Shown one piece after another: positions 17,772-26,109 of a stretch of 64,000 nt of DNA. This DNA comes from Nakamurella antarctica. GTDB lineage: Bacteria; Actinomycetota; Actinomycetes; Mycobacteriales; Nakamurellaceae. Where the stretch lies: positions 124,001 to 188,000 of the forward strand of contig NZ_CP034170.1 in NCBI RefSeq assembly GCF_003860405.1, read 5' to 3'. The notes below the pieces were generated by a model, which did not search any database, had not been told where the DNA came from, and saw only the letters and a list, made by a program, of their open reading frames with translations. Numbering within the stretch: the stretch's first letter is position 1; the number at the start of each line of letters is the position of its first letter. The translations under genes and the position numbers were made by a program.

Positions 17772-17886
17772 ATGGTGTGCAACATCGGTGACTATTCCTG
17801 CAGTGGCCCGCCGGGAGTGTTGCCGCGGAAAGGGGCTCTTCGCAAAGCAGGGTGTAGGTGGGGCGGGTCGGTGCTGGGGTGAGGAC

Positions 17887-18000
17887 ATGGCTGACTCTAC
17901 TTTAGTTGACCCCGATCTGACTAAGTTTTGCCGGCTCGATGAGCTTGGTTTGCGGGTGGTACGCCAGTTCGTGGAACCCGACCGGGCGATCCTTGCGAGG
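17887..18000 (+). pseudogene. ISL3-family transposase, N-terminal remnant
   Basis: From the ATG at 17887 the frame reads LTKFCRLDELGLRVVRQFVE then PDRAILA, matching the first 35-40 residues of actinobacterial ISL3-type transposases (C-R-L-x-E-L-G-L-x-V, EPDRAVLACRV). Homology stops abruptly near 18000. The zinc-finger cysteines and catalytic DDE residues that should follow are missing. The break joins it to a DUF2510 gene fragment. Confidence 0.6.
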
Positions 18001-18004
18001 CAAA

Positions 18005-18355
18005 CTCGCCGGACGTTCCCTCAGGACGGCGATTGCGGGCGGATACGGCGTGGTAACCGTAGAGCAATCAGCACCAACGCAAATGCCGCCAACATGGTCG
18101 GCACCGATTTCGGGAAGTCCACACTCCGGCCAGCAGTGGCTGACGACCGATAGTCCAGCGCAACTTGAGTCCGACCGCTCCATGCCCCACACCGGGATGG
18201 ACACCACACCTTCAGCAGATTATGCGGGCATGGCAGCGCCGGCGGCATCGTCAGGGGTGTGGCAACCGGGTTGGTATCCCGATAGTGAAAATTCCGGCTA
18301 TCAAAGATATTTCGATGGTTCACAATGGACTGAGCACCGATCTCCCGTTCAGTAA
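18005..18355 (+). pseudogene. DUF2510 protein, 5'-truncated
   Basis: The frame ending at 18355 carries a Pro/Ser/Thr-rich linker and a complete DUF2510 module at its end (QPGWYPDSENSGYQRYFDGS then QWTEH). The upstream part is lost at the junction with the transposase remnant near 18000, so no proper N-terminus or membrane segment remains. It is a second DUF2510 gene within 1.2 kb of the intact one ending at 17204. The pair may have arisen by duplication followed by insertion and decay. Confidence 0.5.
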
Positions 18356-18533
18356 CGTGCGGCAGTTAGGTCCCACCTAGTGGGCGCGCCACGACTCCTG
18401 CAGCTTCCCGGTTCTGTGCCGCCGCCGAAGGGATGCCAGGCCGCTGGAGGGGCGGGTCGGATCTGACCCCCTGCTTCGGTCTTGTGGACCGTCATCAATC
18501 TCGCCTCCGGCGCCTGACCATCGCCCACGCTGG

Positions 18534-18548
18534 TTAACTGGAAACATG
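18534..18548 (+). promoter_or_regulatory. -10-like TTAACT, leaderless start
   Basis: TTAACT (18534-18539), six bases, then the ATG at 18546. No Shine-Dalgarno is visible. The core AACTGGA is shared with the regions before the starts at 44687 and 62008. Confidence 0.4.
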
Positions 18549-19079
18549 CCGGCGAAGACGACGTACCTTCAACAGACGGATTCGCTCGCCCTGAAGTTTT
18601 CCAAAGCTCCGCAGAAACCGGTGCGCATCGAGCGCGTCATTTGTATGACACCCGAGTTCGGGGCCTACCTCTACACCGCCGTGGGTGGTGCGTGGCAGTG
18701 GACAGAGCGGCAAAGCTGGACCGACGATAAGTGGCGCGATTGGTATGGCATGCCCGGGTCCGAGACATGGGTCGCCTACGCCGACGGTGCCCCGACCGGA
18801 TTCCTGGAGTTGGCGCCGCAGCCCTGCGACGGCGGCACACTCGTAGAGATCGCCAACTTCGGTCTGGTGCCAGGGTTTATCGGCCAAGGAATCGGCGGAC
18901 ATCTACTGTCAGTGGGAATCCACAAAGCGTGGTCATTTCGCCGCCGCTGGCCCGAATTCCCTGCGGTGCAACGGGTGTGGCTGCACACCAGCACTGACGA
19001 CAGCCCCGTCGCGCTGCCAAACTTCGAGGCCCGCGGGTTTCAGATCTACCACACCGAAGAACCGGGGCGCGGCCGCTAA
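18546..19079 (+). CDS. GNAT-family N-acetyltransferase
   Basis: 177 residues. The GNAT core is visible: a substrate-side N-terminal region with WQWTERQSW, strand ETWVAYADG, strand TLVEIANFGLVPGFIGQG followed by IGGHLL (the acetyl-CoA pyrophosphate loop Q-x-x-G-x-G), and the late segment ALPNFEARGFQIYHTEE. This motif set is typical of uncharacterised actinobacterial acetyltransferases of this length. The acceptor substrate cannot be inferred. It is followed after about 60 bases by a small membrane protein gene in the same direction. Confidence 0.85.
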   Translation: MPAKTTYLQQTDSLALKFSKAPQKPVRIERVICMTPEFGAYLYTAVGGAWQWTERQSWTDDKWRDWYGMPGSETWVAYADGAPTGFLELAPQPCDGGTLVEIANFGLVPGFIGQGIGGHLLSVGIHKAWSFRRRWPEFPAVQRVWLHTSTDDSPVALPNFEARGFQIYHTEEPGRGR

Positions 19080-19137
19080 TGTTCGGCTGCGACACTGGGC
19101 TCGCACTGAAAACAGAGCGGCATCGGGGAGAGCGCGG

Positions 19138-19344
19138 ATGACGAAGAACGACCGCCCCGTTCCGCCGCCACCGGGGCTGGCTCTTGCTGGGATTGTTCTT
19201 GGCCTGTTCCTCCTGGGGTTTTTCGGTATGCAACTGGTCCGCTCCACGCCGACCCAGTGGTCGGCCCTGGCGGGCATTGTCTTCGGCGTGGTGCTGATCG
19301 TCGTGGCACTGCGGCGCATTGTTGCCAGGCACCCGCGGCGGTAG
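19138..19344 (+). CDS. Small two-helix membrane protein
   Basis: 68 residues: a basic N-terminus, a first membrane segment LALAGIVLGLFLLGFFGMQL and a second WSALAGIVFGVVLIVVALR, ending in a basic tail RRIVARHPRR. GAGAG precedes the ATG. The organisation is that of many small actinobacterial membrane proteins of unknown role. It lies between the acetyltransferase and DUF1490 genes with short gaps and could be co-transcribed with both. Confidence 0.7.
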   Translation: MTKNDRPVPPPPGLALAGIVLGLFLLGFFGMQLVRSTPTQWSALAGIVFGVVLIVVALRRIVARHPRR

Positions 19345-19408
19345 GAACCCGGTCCGAAGTAGGACGCCACGGAAGCACCAGGGGCCAGACGAGATAAAGG
19401 AGTGGATC

Positions 19409-19801
19409 ATGGTTATTGCATTCATCGCGAAGAGAGCTATCGGGGCAGCGCTCACGGGCGCCGTCGGTCTTGCTCTTGTCGAAGCTGCCAAGGGCGCGAA
19501 TGTGGGCGCGATCGCCAAGCAAGCCGCGGTGGGCGTCACAGAGGCAGGGCTGCGGGGCTACAAGTTCGCCGAGGCCGGGGTCGAGAAGGTATGGGCCACA
19601 GCGACGGACGTGTTCCACGAGGCGAAGCAGAACACTGATGACGCCGGGACAGCAGGTGCACCCGAAGACCGTGCTGGTGCGGCCGCCGGCGATCAGCCAG
19701 TCGTCATTCCCGTCGTTGTTGCTGGGCCGGATGTTGTTGCTGGGCCGGATGTTGTTGCTGGGCCGGCGTCTACTCGCGAAGATAACGCCAACGAGAACTG
19801 A
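19409..19801 (+). CDS. DUF1490-like protein with VVAGPD repeats
   Basis: 130 residues. The first 75 (FIAKRAIGAALTGAVGLALV, EAAKGANVGAIAKQAAVGVT, EAGLRGYKFAEAGVEKVWAT) match DUF1490, a mycobacterial-type family with one amphipathic membrane segment, often found next to P1-type metal ATPases. No such ATPase is adjacent here. The tail has three copies of VVAGPD encoded by 18-bp tandem repeats (19715-19765). AAAGGAG precedes the ATG at 19409 by six bases. Confidence 0.65.
   Translation: MVIAFIAKRAIGAALTGAVGLALVEAAKGANVGAIAKQAAVGVTEAGLRGYKFAEAGVEKVWATATDVFHEAKQNTDDAGTAGAPEDRAGAAAGDQPVVIPVVVAGPDVVAGPDVVAGPASTREDNANEN
19715..19765 (+). repeat. 18-bp tandem repeats in the DUF1490-like gene
   Basis: GTTGTTGCTGGGCCGGAT occurs at 19715 and 19733 and, nearly complete, at 19751. 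It encodes VVAGPD units. Exact DNA identity of the copies suggests recent copy-number change. Confidence 0.8.
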
Positions 19802-19895
19802 ACCGAAAGCCGATTTTCGGTCCTGCTGATTCAGGGACTGGGGAGGTTTACTAGGATACAGTGACGACTTAGATTCCACAATCGATGGGTGCGTA

Positions 19896-20870
19896 ATGAG
19901 CGCAGAATCAGCACTTGCCGGTGGCCCGCGATCGAAAGACACCGGGCCACCTGCTGTCCGATTGTCCGGCGTGCACAAGCACTTTGGCCAAGTCCACGCG
20001 GTCCGTGGCATCGATCTCGAGGTCCCCTCCGGTCAGATCGTGGCAGTTCTAGGCCCGAACGGGGCGGGAAAGACGACGACGATCGACATGATCCTGGGTT
20101 TGTCGCAGCCGAGCCAAGGCGAGATTTCGGTCTACGGTATGGAACCGCAGCAAGCCATCGCCAAAGGGCTGGTATCTGCTGTGATGCAGACCGGGGGACT
20201 GCTGAAAGATCTCACGGTCGCCGAGACCGCCCGCTACATGGCGAGCCTGTTTACCCACTCCAGGCCGGTAGCAGAGGTGCTCGAACGGGCCGGCATCGAG
20301 GGGATCGGCGACCGGAAGGTAGGCAAGTGCTCCGGGGGTGAACAGCAGCGGTTGCGGTTTGCGCTGGCGCTGCTGTCCGATCCGGAGTTGTTGATCCTGG
20401 ACGAGCCCACCACGGGGATGGATGTGGAGGGCCGCCGCGATTTCTGGGCCGCCATCCGGCAGGACGCCGCGCAGGGCCGCACCGTCTTATTCGCGACCCA
20501 CTACTTGGAGGAAGCGGACGCCTACGCCGAACGCATTGTGTTGGTGCGTCATGGGGAGGTAGTCGCCGACGGCACCGCCGCGCAGATCAAAGCACTGGCA
20601 TCCGGCCGGATCGTCCGGGCGACACTGCCGGCAGCTGACGCCGACAAACTCCGCGCGATCCCCGGCGTGGAGCGGGTGGAGATCAACGCGAATACCGTGC
20701 TGGTCCACTCGAGCGACTCCGACGCGGTGGCCCGCTACCTGTTGAACAACACCCCGGCGCGCGATGTAGAGATCACCGCGCAGGGTCTGGAGGAGGCATT
20801 TATCGCGCTCACCGGCGATGCCGGGGCGGACCGTGGTGACCGGGAAGTTCAGCCGAAGGTGGCCTCATGA
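19896..20870 (+). CDS. ABC exporter ATP-binding subunit
   Basis: 324 residues. Walker A GPNGAGKTTT (about residue 50), Q-loop MQTGGLL, signature CSGGEQQRLRFA, Walker B LLILDEPTTGMD and the switch histidine in FATHYLEEAD are all intact. The C-terminal 90 residues form the alpha/beta extension seen in daunorubicin-resistance-type (DrrA) subunits. It overlaps the downstream permease by four bases (ATGA), so the two make one transporter. The substrate is unknown: such pairs export drugs, lipids or peptides. Confidence 0.92.
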   Translation: MSAESALAGGPRSKDTGPPAVRLSGVHKHFGQVHAVRGIDLEVPSGQIVAVLGPNGAGKTTTIDMILGLSQPSQGEISVYGMEPQQAIAKGLVSAVMQTGGLLKDLTVAETARYMASLFTHSRPVAEVLERAGIEGIGDRKVGKCSGGEQQRLRFALALLSDPELLILDEPTTGMDVEGRRDFWAAIRQDAAQGRTVLFATHYLEEADAYAERIVLVRHGEVVADGTAAQIKALASGRIVRATLPAADADKLRAIPGVERVEINANTVLVHSSDSDAVARYLLNNTPARDVEITAQGLEEAFIALTGDAGADRGDREVQPKVAS

Positions 20871-21667
20871 CCAGAGATGACGCTTTGTCGCCCACGATCG
20901 CCGCCCGGCGCCCGCCAGGGATGGGTGGGTTCAACTTGACCGTTCTCGGCCTGGAGGTGCGGAGGCTCCTGCGCAACCCGCGGACGCTGATCTTCTCGAT
21001 GGTGCTGCCCGTGGTCTTCTTCTTGATTTTCGGGCTGAACAGCGACTACGCGAGTCTGAGCAGCGGCAAAGGCAACGTCTCGGCGTTCGTCATGATCAGC
21101 ATGGCGCTGTACGGCGCGGTGTTGGCGACGACCAGCGGTGGGACCATGGTGTCGATCGAGCGAGCAGCGGGCTGGAGCAGATCCCTTCGACTCACGCCGC
21201 TTTCGCCGGCGGCGTATGTGGTGATCAAGATGCTGACAGCGTTGGTGCTCGGCGCCGGTTCGGTGATTGCCGTGTACGCGGTGGGCGCGATCACCAGGAC
21301 GCCTTCGATGCCCTTGTACCTCTGGGTGCTCACGGGCCTCGCCGTGTGGGCGGGCTCGCTGGTGTTCGCGGCATTCGGACTGTTTATGGGATACCTGCTG
21401 CCGACCGAGAACGTCATGCAAATCCTGTCGTTCGCGTTGGTGCTGTTCGCCTTTGGCGGCGGACTGTTCATCCCGTTGAGCCAGATGAGCCAGACCTTCC
21501 AAGACATCGCCAGCTACACGCCGCTCTACGGGCTCAACGAGTTGGTGCACGCGCCGCTGGTTGGCGAGGCTCCGAGCTTGGGCGCCGTCGTCAACGTGCT
21601 GGCCTGGCTGGCGATCTTCACGGGCGGAGCAGTCTGGCGGTTCCGGCGCGACACGGTTCGGGTGTAG
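20867..21667 (+). CDS. ABC-2-type permease subunit
   Basis: 266 residues with six predicted membrane segments: LIFSMVLPVVFFLIFGLNSD first, then segments near residues 75, 120, 145 and 175, and LAWLAIFTGGAVW last. The extracellular loop before the last segment and the conserved FALVLFAFGGGLFIPLSQMS are typical of ABC2_membrane proteins. The start codon overlaps the ATPase stop. Transcription ends at the strong hairpin 37 bases downstream. Confidence 0.9.
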   Translation: MTRDDALSPTIAARRPPGMGGFNLTVLGLEVRRLLRNPRTLIFSMVLPVVFFLIFGLNSDYASLSSGKGNVSAFVMISMALYGAVLATTSGGTMVSIERAAGWSRSLRLTPLSPAAYVVIKMLTALVLGAGSVIAVYAVGAITRTPSMPLYLWVLTGLAVWAGSLVFAAFGLFMGYLLPTENVMQILSFALVLFAFGGGLFIPLSQMSQTFQDIASYTPLYGLNELVHAPLVGEAPSLGAVVNVLAWLAIFTGGAVWRFRRDTVRV

Positions 21668-21703
21668 CTGGCTATCCGGGGACGCAGGAGCTGAGTTTTC
21701 ACG

Positions 21704-21750
21704 GATGTGGGACCATTTACCCGCTCAGCGCGGGTAAATGGTCCCACATC
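21704..21750. terminator. 21-bp perfect hairpin between convergent genes
   Basis: The left arm 21704-21724 begins GATGTGGGACC and the right arm 21730-21750 ends GGTCCCACATC. They are exact reverse complements over 21 bases with a 5-base loop. It lies between the ends of the ABC permease (plus) and the monooxygenase (minus) and has no T-run, like many high-GC bidirectional terminators. Confidence 0.8.
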
Positions 21751-21801
21751 CTGAAATCGGAGCCGGCTCCAGAACCACGGGGCCCAAATCCACCACCACC
21801 C

Positions 21802-23331
21802 CTAAGCCGCAGCACCCTTCTTGCGAGTGCTGAAGCGGCGCAACACCACCGTGAGGAACGCGTACAGCGTCGCGGTCCGCGGCCACTGGGTGACAACCTT
21901 CCCCGATGCAGACTGGAAGTAGTTGTCGGTGGCGGTGAAAGCGGTGCCAATCATCTTTTTCTGCAACCACTCGTTGTAGCGGCGCGTCACGCTGGCACTG
22001 ACTTCAATTTCCCGAACTCCCGGCTTGCGCAGCCGAGCGATCTCCTTGGCCGCGAAGGCCGCCTGACGTTCCAGGTTGGGAATGATGAAGCCGCCGTTGG
22101 TGTTTGGCCCGTACAATATGAAGAAGTTGGGGAACCCGGGCACGGTGATGCCGAGGAATGCCGACGGCTCCCCGTCCCAGAATTCGTGCAGGTCGATGCC
22201 GCCGCGGCCTTCGACTTTGAGACCGTTGAGGTAGCTGGCGGCCTGGAAGCCGGTGGCCATTACGAGGACGTCCACGGGGCGCTCTTCGCCCGTGGAGTCG
22301 ACGACACCGGTTTTGGTGCAGCTCACCACGGGGAACGGGACCAGGTCCACGTCATCGCGCAGCAGGCTTTGATAGAACGCGCTGCTCAACACGGCTCGCT
22401 TGCCGCCGAATGGGTAGTTCGGGGTTACCAGCTCCTTGAGGTCGGGGCGGGTGGCAAACACTTCGTCAATCGTCGCCAACGCGGTGGCGTGAGCGCGCTT
22501 GTTCGCCGGCGTGCCGGGCCGGAAGAAGGCTCCGCGGAACTCACGCCGCTCCTGACGGAAGTACAGGCGGAGACGGTTGAGGCGCCAGAAGGCTGGCAAC
22601 CGGTAGATGCGCCGCTCCAGATCCGTGAGGTCGCGGTCGCCCTTGGGCAGCAGCCACCCCGGTTGACGCTGGAAGACGTACACCTGGTCGGCGTGGCCAG
22701 CCAGCGTAGAAACGACCTGGGTGGCGCTCGAACCGGTGCCCATCACGGCGACTCGCTTGCCGGGGAAGGTCAAATTGTCGTCCCACGTAGCGGTGTGCAC
22801 CGCGACGCCGGCGAAGTCGTCAAGGCCGGGCAGGTCGGGCAGACGCGGCGCACTGAACATCCCCACGGCGCTGATCACGGCCTCGAACTGGTGAACCTCC
22901 CCGGCGTGCGTGGTGACCACATAGTGCTGCCGCTGCTCGTTCCACACCACGGACTCGATGCTCTGCTTGAGCGAGAAGTGCGGACGCAGCCCGAAGCGGT
23001 CGACCACGTGCTCCATGTAATCGCGCAATTCGGAGTGGCCGACGTGGGTGCGGGACCAGTCGTACCGCGCGAAGGAGTAGCAATACATGTGCGAGGCCGC
23101 GTCGGTCTCGGCGCCCGGATACCGGTTATCCCACCAGGTGCCACCGATACCAGCGGACCGTTCGAAGATGACGAAATCTTCCTGGCCGCTTTGCTTCAGT
23201 TTCACCGCGGCAGCAATCCCGCCAAAACCACCCCCGATGATGGCGACTCGGATCGCGCGTTTGCCGACTTTATGGGCGGGTGGCTCTGCGGCAACGCGAG
23301 CATTGGCATTCGAGGGTGAAGAGGTGTTCAC
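21802..23331 (-). CDS. Flavin monooxygenase of Baeyer-Villiger type
   Basis: 509 residues. FAD-binding GGGFGGIAAAVKLKQSG near residue 33, GIGGTWWDNRYPGAETD, the Baeyer-Villiger fingerprint FAGVAVHTATWDD (F-x-G-x-x-x-H-x-x-x-W), NADPH-binding MGTGSSATQV, and the late MATGFQAA strand are all in order. The enzyme inserts oxygen into a ketone (or oxidises a heteroatom) using NADPH and oxygen. The GTG start overlaps the stop of the DUF1275 gene by four bases, making this the last gene of the six-gene leftward operon. The physiological substrate is not evident. Confidence 0.88.
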   Translation of the reverse strand: MNTSSPSNANARVAAEPPAHKVGKRAIRVAIIGGGFGGIAAAVKLKQSGQEDFVIFERSAGIGGTWWDNRYPGAETDAASHMYCYSFARYDWSRTHVGHSELRDYMEHVVDRFGLRPHFSLKQSIESVVWNEQRQHYVVTTHAGEVHQFEAVISAVGMFSAPRLPDLPGLDDFAGVAVHTATWDDNLTFPGKRVAVMGTGSSATQVVSTLAGHADQVYVFQRQPGWLLPKGDRDLTDLERRIYRLPAFWRLNRLRLYFRQERREFRGAFFRPGTPANKRAHATALATIDEVFATRPDLKELVTPNYPFGGKRAVLSSAFYQSLLRDDVDLVPFPVVSCTKTGVVDSTGEERPVDVLVMATGFQAASYLNGLKVEGRGGIDLHEFWDGEPSAFLGITVPGFPNFFILYGPNTNGGFIIPNLERQAAFAAKEIARLRKPGVREIEVSASVTRRYNEWLQKKMIGTAFTATDNYFQSASGKVVTQWPRTATLYAFLTVVLRRFSTRKKGAAA

Positions 23332-24125
23332 GACTTGCCTTTCCAGATCAGAAGCGGCGTGATTGTCGCCGCGGCGACCATAACGACGGGAAGCAGTGCT
23401 GCGAAGGAGTTGGCGTGGAACGCGAGTAGCGCTCCGGTCCCGGCTCCGACGATCAAACCAAGCAGAATGGTGATGCTGTGACCGACTTCGCGGACCGGCT
23501 CCCGCAACACCAACCGGGAAACCACGGTTGTGAGAGTTCCGGTCAAATAAGTAGTGGAAAGGCCCGAAACGCCGAACTTCTGCATCCCACTGCTCTGCAA
23601 GCCCAACGCCAGCGCGTTCGCGCCCAGCATGGCCAGTTTCACCCCGTTCGACCGGTCGGGGCCGCTGATCAACCAGACGATAAGGACAGCGACCACCAGC
23701 GCGAGTTCCACGGCCAAGACGCGCCGGATTTCCGTCGGCCAGATGCTGTCGGTGGGCTTCGGCTTACCCACGATGCGGGCCCCGGCGGCGCATCCACACA
23801 TGAAGCACACCAGGGACAACAGGACGGTAATCGCCAGCGCGCCGTTGGCTTCAGCGGCGGAAATACCGATCAACACCATGTTGCCCGTCATGACGCTGCT
23901 GAAAGCGCCGCCGAGGGCGATGAAGCCGATGGCGTCGATGGCGCCGCTGTTCACCGCCAGTAGGACGATCAGCAGCTGACGCACCCAGCGCGTGCTGTCC
24001 TCGTGGGTCTGCGCAGCGGACAGCCGGCCGGGCCTAGCGCCTTGGGATGCCGCGCCCTGGGATGCCGCGCCTTGGGATGCCGCGCCTTGGGATGCCGCGC
24101 CCCGCGCCGAGGCAGGCCGGCTCAC
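23328..24125 (-). CDS. DUF1275 (YoaK-type) membrane protein with repeat N-terminus
   Basis: 265 residues. The body has six membrane segments and the family motif NSGAIDAIGFIALGGAFSSV then MTGNMVLIG. DUF1275 proteins are small integral membrane proteins of unproven, probably transport-related, function. The first 30 residues contain consecutive GAASQ units encoded by four exact 15-bp repeats, unlike other family members. The GTG start overlaps the upstream SDR stop by four bases, and the stop overlaps the monooxygenase start, so it is embedded in the operon. Confidence 0.82.
   Translation of the reverse strand: MSRPASARGAASQGAASQGAASQGAASQGARPGRLSAAQTHEDSTRWVRQLLIVLLAVNSGAIDAIGFIALGGAFSSVMTGNMVLIGISAAEANGALAITVLLSLVCFMCGCAAGARIVGKPKPTDSIWPTEIRRVLAVELALVVAVLIVWLISGPDRSNGVKLAMLGANALALGLQSSGMQKFGVSGLSTTYLTGTLTTVVSRLVLREPVREVGHSITILLGLIVGAGTGALLAFHANSFAALLPVVMVAAATITPLLIWKGKS
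24041..24100 (-). repeat. 15-bp tandem repeat in the DUF1275 gene
   Basis: Four nearly exact copies of the plus-strand unit CTTGGGATGCCGCGC encode GAASQ repeats at the protein N-terminus. The copies differ by at most one base. Confidence 0.85.
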
Positions 24126-24922
24126 CCCACACTCCAGCCGCCGTCAACGGTGATGTCTTGGCCGGTGACGTAGGCGCTGAGGTCGCTTGCCAGATACAGG
24201 AACGTATCGGCCACGTCGCCCGGGCTTCCGAGCCGGCCCACTGGGATGCGGCTCGTGAAGATGTCGCGCTCATGCTCGGGGGTGGTCGAGTTGTCGCGTG
24301 CCCGATCGTCAAATAGTTGGCTGAGCATGTCGGAGTCGATCTGGCCGGGGCACACCACGTTGACCCGGATACCTGCGGGCGCCAGCTCGGCGGCCATGCT
24401 CTGCGCCAATCCGATCAGGCCGAACTTCGAGGCCGAATAGGCGCCGTTGCCGCGGCCGCCCCTCTTGCCAAACAGCGATGACGTGAAGATGATGCTGCCC
24501 GGGCGGTTCGCTTGGACCATCGCCTGGCCGAAAACTTTGGCCGTGAGGAACGACCCGGTCAGGTTGATCCGCAAAACCCTGTCGAACTCTTCAACCGTGA
24601 TGTCGAGGGCGTCCTTTAACACCAGGATGCCCGCGTTGGGGACCACGATGTCGGATGTCCCCAAGGTTTCCTGCACGAGGGCCAAGGCTCGCTGCATGCT
24701 TTTCTCGTCCGAAACATCCGCTGCAATCCCGATGGTGCGTGCGCCCGTGCGCCGCGAGATGCTCTCTGCTGCAGCGGTTGTCCGGTCCTGATTCAGGTCG
24801 ATCAGAGCGAGGGAGGCGCTCTGTTCTGCATACCGGTTCGCGATGGCGAGCCCGATTCCGGAGGCCGCTCCGGTGATGACGGCGATGCGACCGGCCAATA
24901 GGTTTGCCGAAGGGGCGCTCAT
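24122..24922 (-). CDS. Short-chain dehydrogenase/reductase (SDR)
   Basis: 266 residues, classical SDR length. Cofactor motif TGAASGIG (about residue 18), DLNQDR after the second strand (Asp suggests NAD preference), NAGIL, catalytic Ser in IIFTSSLFG, Tyr/Lys in YSASK and a C-terminal GQDITVDGGW. The ATG at 24922 overlaps the upstream lyase stop by four bases. The substrate is unknown; together with the second SDR and the monooxygenase it suggests stepwise oxidation of an alcohol to ketone to ester. Confidence 0.9.
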   Translation of the reverse strand: MSAPSANLLAGRIAVITGAASGIGLAIANRYAEQSASLALIDLNQDRTTAAAESISRRTGARTIGIAADVSDEKSMQRALALVQETLGTSDIVVPNAGILVLKDALDITVEEFDRVLRINLTGSFLTAKVFGQAMVQANRPGSIIFTSSLFGKRGGRGNGAYSASKFGLIGLAQSMAAELAPAGIRVNVVCPGQIDSDMLSQLFDDRARDNSTTPEHERDIFTSRIPVGRLGSPGDVADTFLYLASDLSAYVTGQDITVDGGWSVG

Positions 24923-26094
24923 GACGCGGTACCGGCGGCCAAGACGGCGGCGTAGTTCTCGGGGTCGGTAGCGCCTTCGGTGTTGATCAACAGCACGCGG
25001 CTCTCGCCCGTCAATCCAGCGGCAGCGGCGGCGGCCGGATCGCGGGACAACGCCAGCAGGCCAGCCAGTGACGCGGCGCCCGATTCCCCGGACTCGATGC
25101 CGATATCGGCGAACAGCCGCATGGCCTCGCTGGCTTCGTCGTCGCTGACGCCGACGAAGGTGTCGGAACCGGCCGCGATAATCGGCCAGACCAGCTCGGA
25201 CGGCAGCCCGCAGTTGAGCCCCGCCATGGTCGACAGGTGCGGGCCGGGGACCATCGTCATTGCGCCAGCTTCCGCGGATGCCATCAGGCAATTGGCCGAC
25301 TGGGGTTCCACAATTGCGGTGCGAACGAATTCGGCATCGCCGCGCTCGGAACGGTAGTGGCGCAGGCCCGCGGCGGCGAAGGCGCCGACCCCTGCTTGCA
25401 AGGCGATGAAGTTCGGGTCTTGCTCGCCCTGACGGGCCAGCTCGTCATCCACCTCAAAGAACATCGTGGAGTACCCGTCGACCACGGCACGGGGGGTGGC
25501 CTCGTAACCGGGCCACGAGGTGTCCGAGACGACCAGCGTGTTATCGCCGGCAAGTAAGGCGGCGGCTGCGACGGCGTCGTCATAGGTGCCTGCGACCACT
25601 TCGACCTCAGCTCCTTCGCTGGCGATCGCGCTGATGCGGGCGGCGGCGGTTCCTTCCGGCACCAGGATCTTGCACGTCAAGCCGAGAAGGCGGGCCATCC
25701 GGGCGACTCCGCGTCCGTGGTTTCCGTCGGTGGCCGCAGCCAATCCCAATCCGGGCCGTGACGCGAGCAGGGATCGCAGTTGCGCGACGTCGAGTGTCTC
25801 AGATTCGGGGTCGAGCCAGTGGGTGCGGATCGATTCGAGTGTGGCCCAAGAGGCTCCGAGGATCTTGAATGACGGCAATTCCATGCGGCTGGACTCGTCC
25901 TTGACCCACACACGCGCGACGCCGAGCCGGGAGGCGATGCTGGGGCAATCGTGCAGCGGGGTGGCTTCATACCCGGGGAGGGTTTGGTGAGTCGTCATCG
26001 GGCGTCGCGACTCCGGTGAGAAGCCGGCCAACGGTACGACGGGGACAGCTGCGGGATTGTGGAACACCTGCGAAGAGTGAGTTGCTTGAGACAT
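24919..26094 (-). CDS. Diaminopropionate-ammonia-lyase-like PLP enzyme
   Basis: 391 residues of fold-type II PLP enzyme. The PLP lysine sits in ELPSFKILGASWA. Other matches to diaminopropionate ammonia-lyases are ATDGNHGRGVARMA, DTSWPGYEATPRAVVDGYST, an LQAGVGAFAAA glycine loop and a C-terminal GESRVLLINTEGATDP. Known members eliminate the amino groups of 2,3-diaminopropionate to pyruvate and ammonia; relatives act on serine or threonine. GGAAG precedes the ATG. It sits third in the operon, 15 bases after an SDR gene. The exact substrate is not settled. Confidence 0.82.
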   Translation of the reverse strand: MSQATHSSQVFHNPAAVPVVPLAGFSPESRRPMTTHQTLPGYEATPLHDCPSIASRLGVARVWVKDESSRMELPSFKILGASWATLESIRTHWLDPESETLDVAQLRSLLASRPGLGLAAATDGNHGRGVARMARLLGLTCKILVPEGTAAARISAIASEGAEVEVVAGTYDDAVAAAALLAGDNTLVVSDTSWPGYEATPRAVVDGYSTMFFEVDDELARQGEQDPNFIALQAGVGAFAAAGLRHYRSERGDAEFVRTAIVEPQSANCLMASAEAGAMTMVPGPHLSTMAGLNCGLPSELVWPIIAAGSDTFVGVSDDEASEAMRLFADIGIESGESGAASLAGLLALSRDPAAAAAAGLTGESRVLLINTEGATDPENYAAVLAAGTAS

Positions 26095-26109
26095 GAGGGA
26101 ATCTTCCGT

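Noticed and set aside
21346-23319. 657-codon open frame on the plus strand
   Set aside because: It lies antisense to the monooxygenase gene, whose motifs are complete; its translation is His/Gly/Arg-rich without domains. It is open only because of codon bias.
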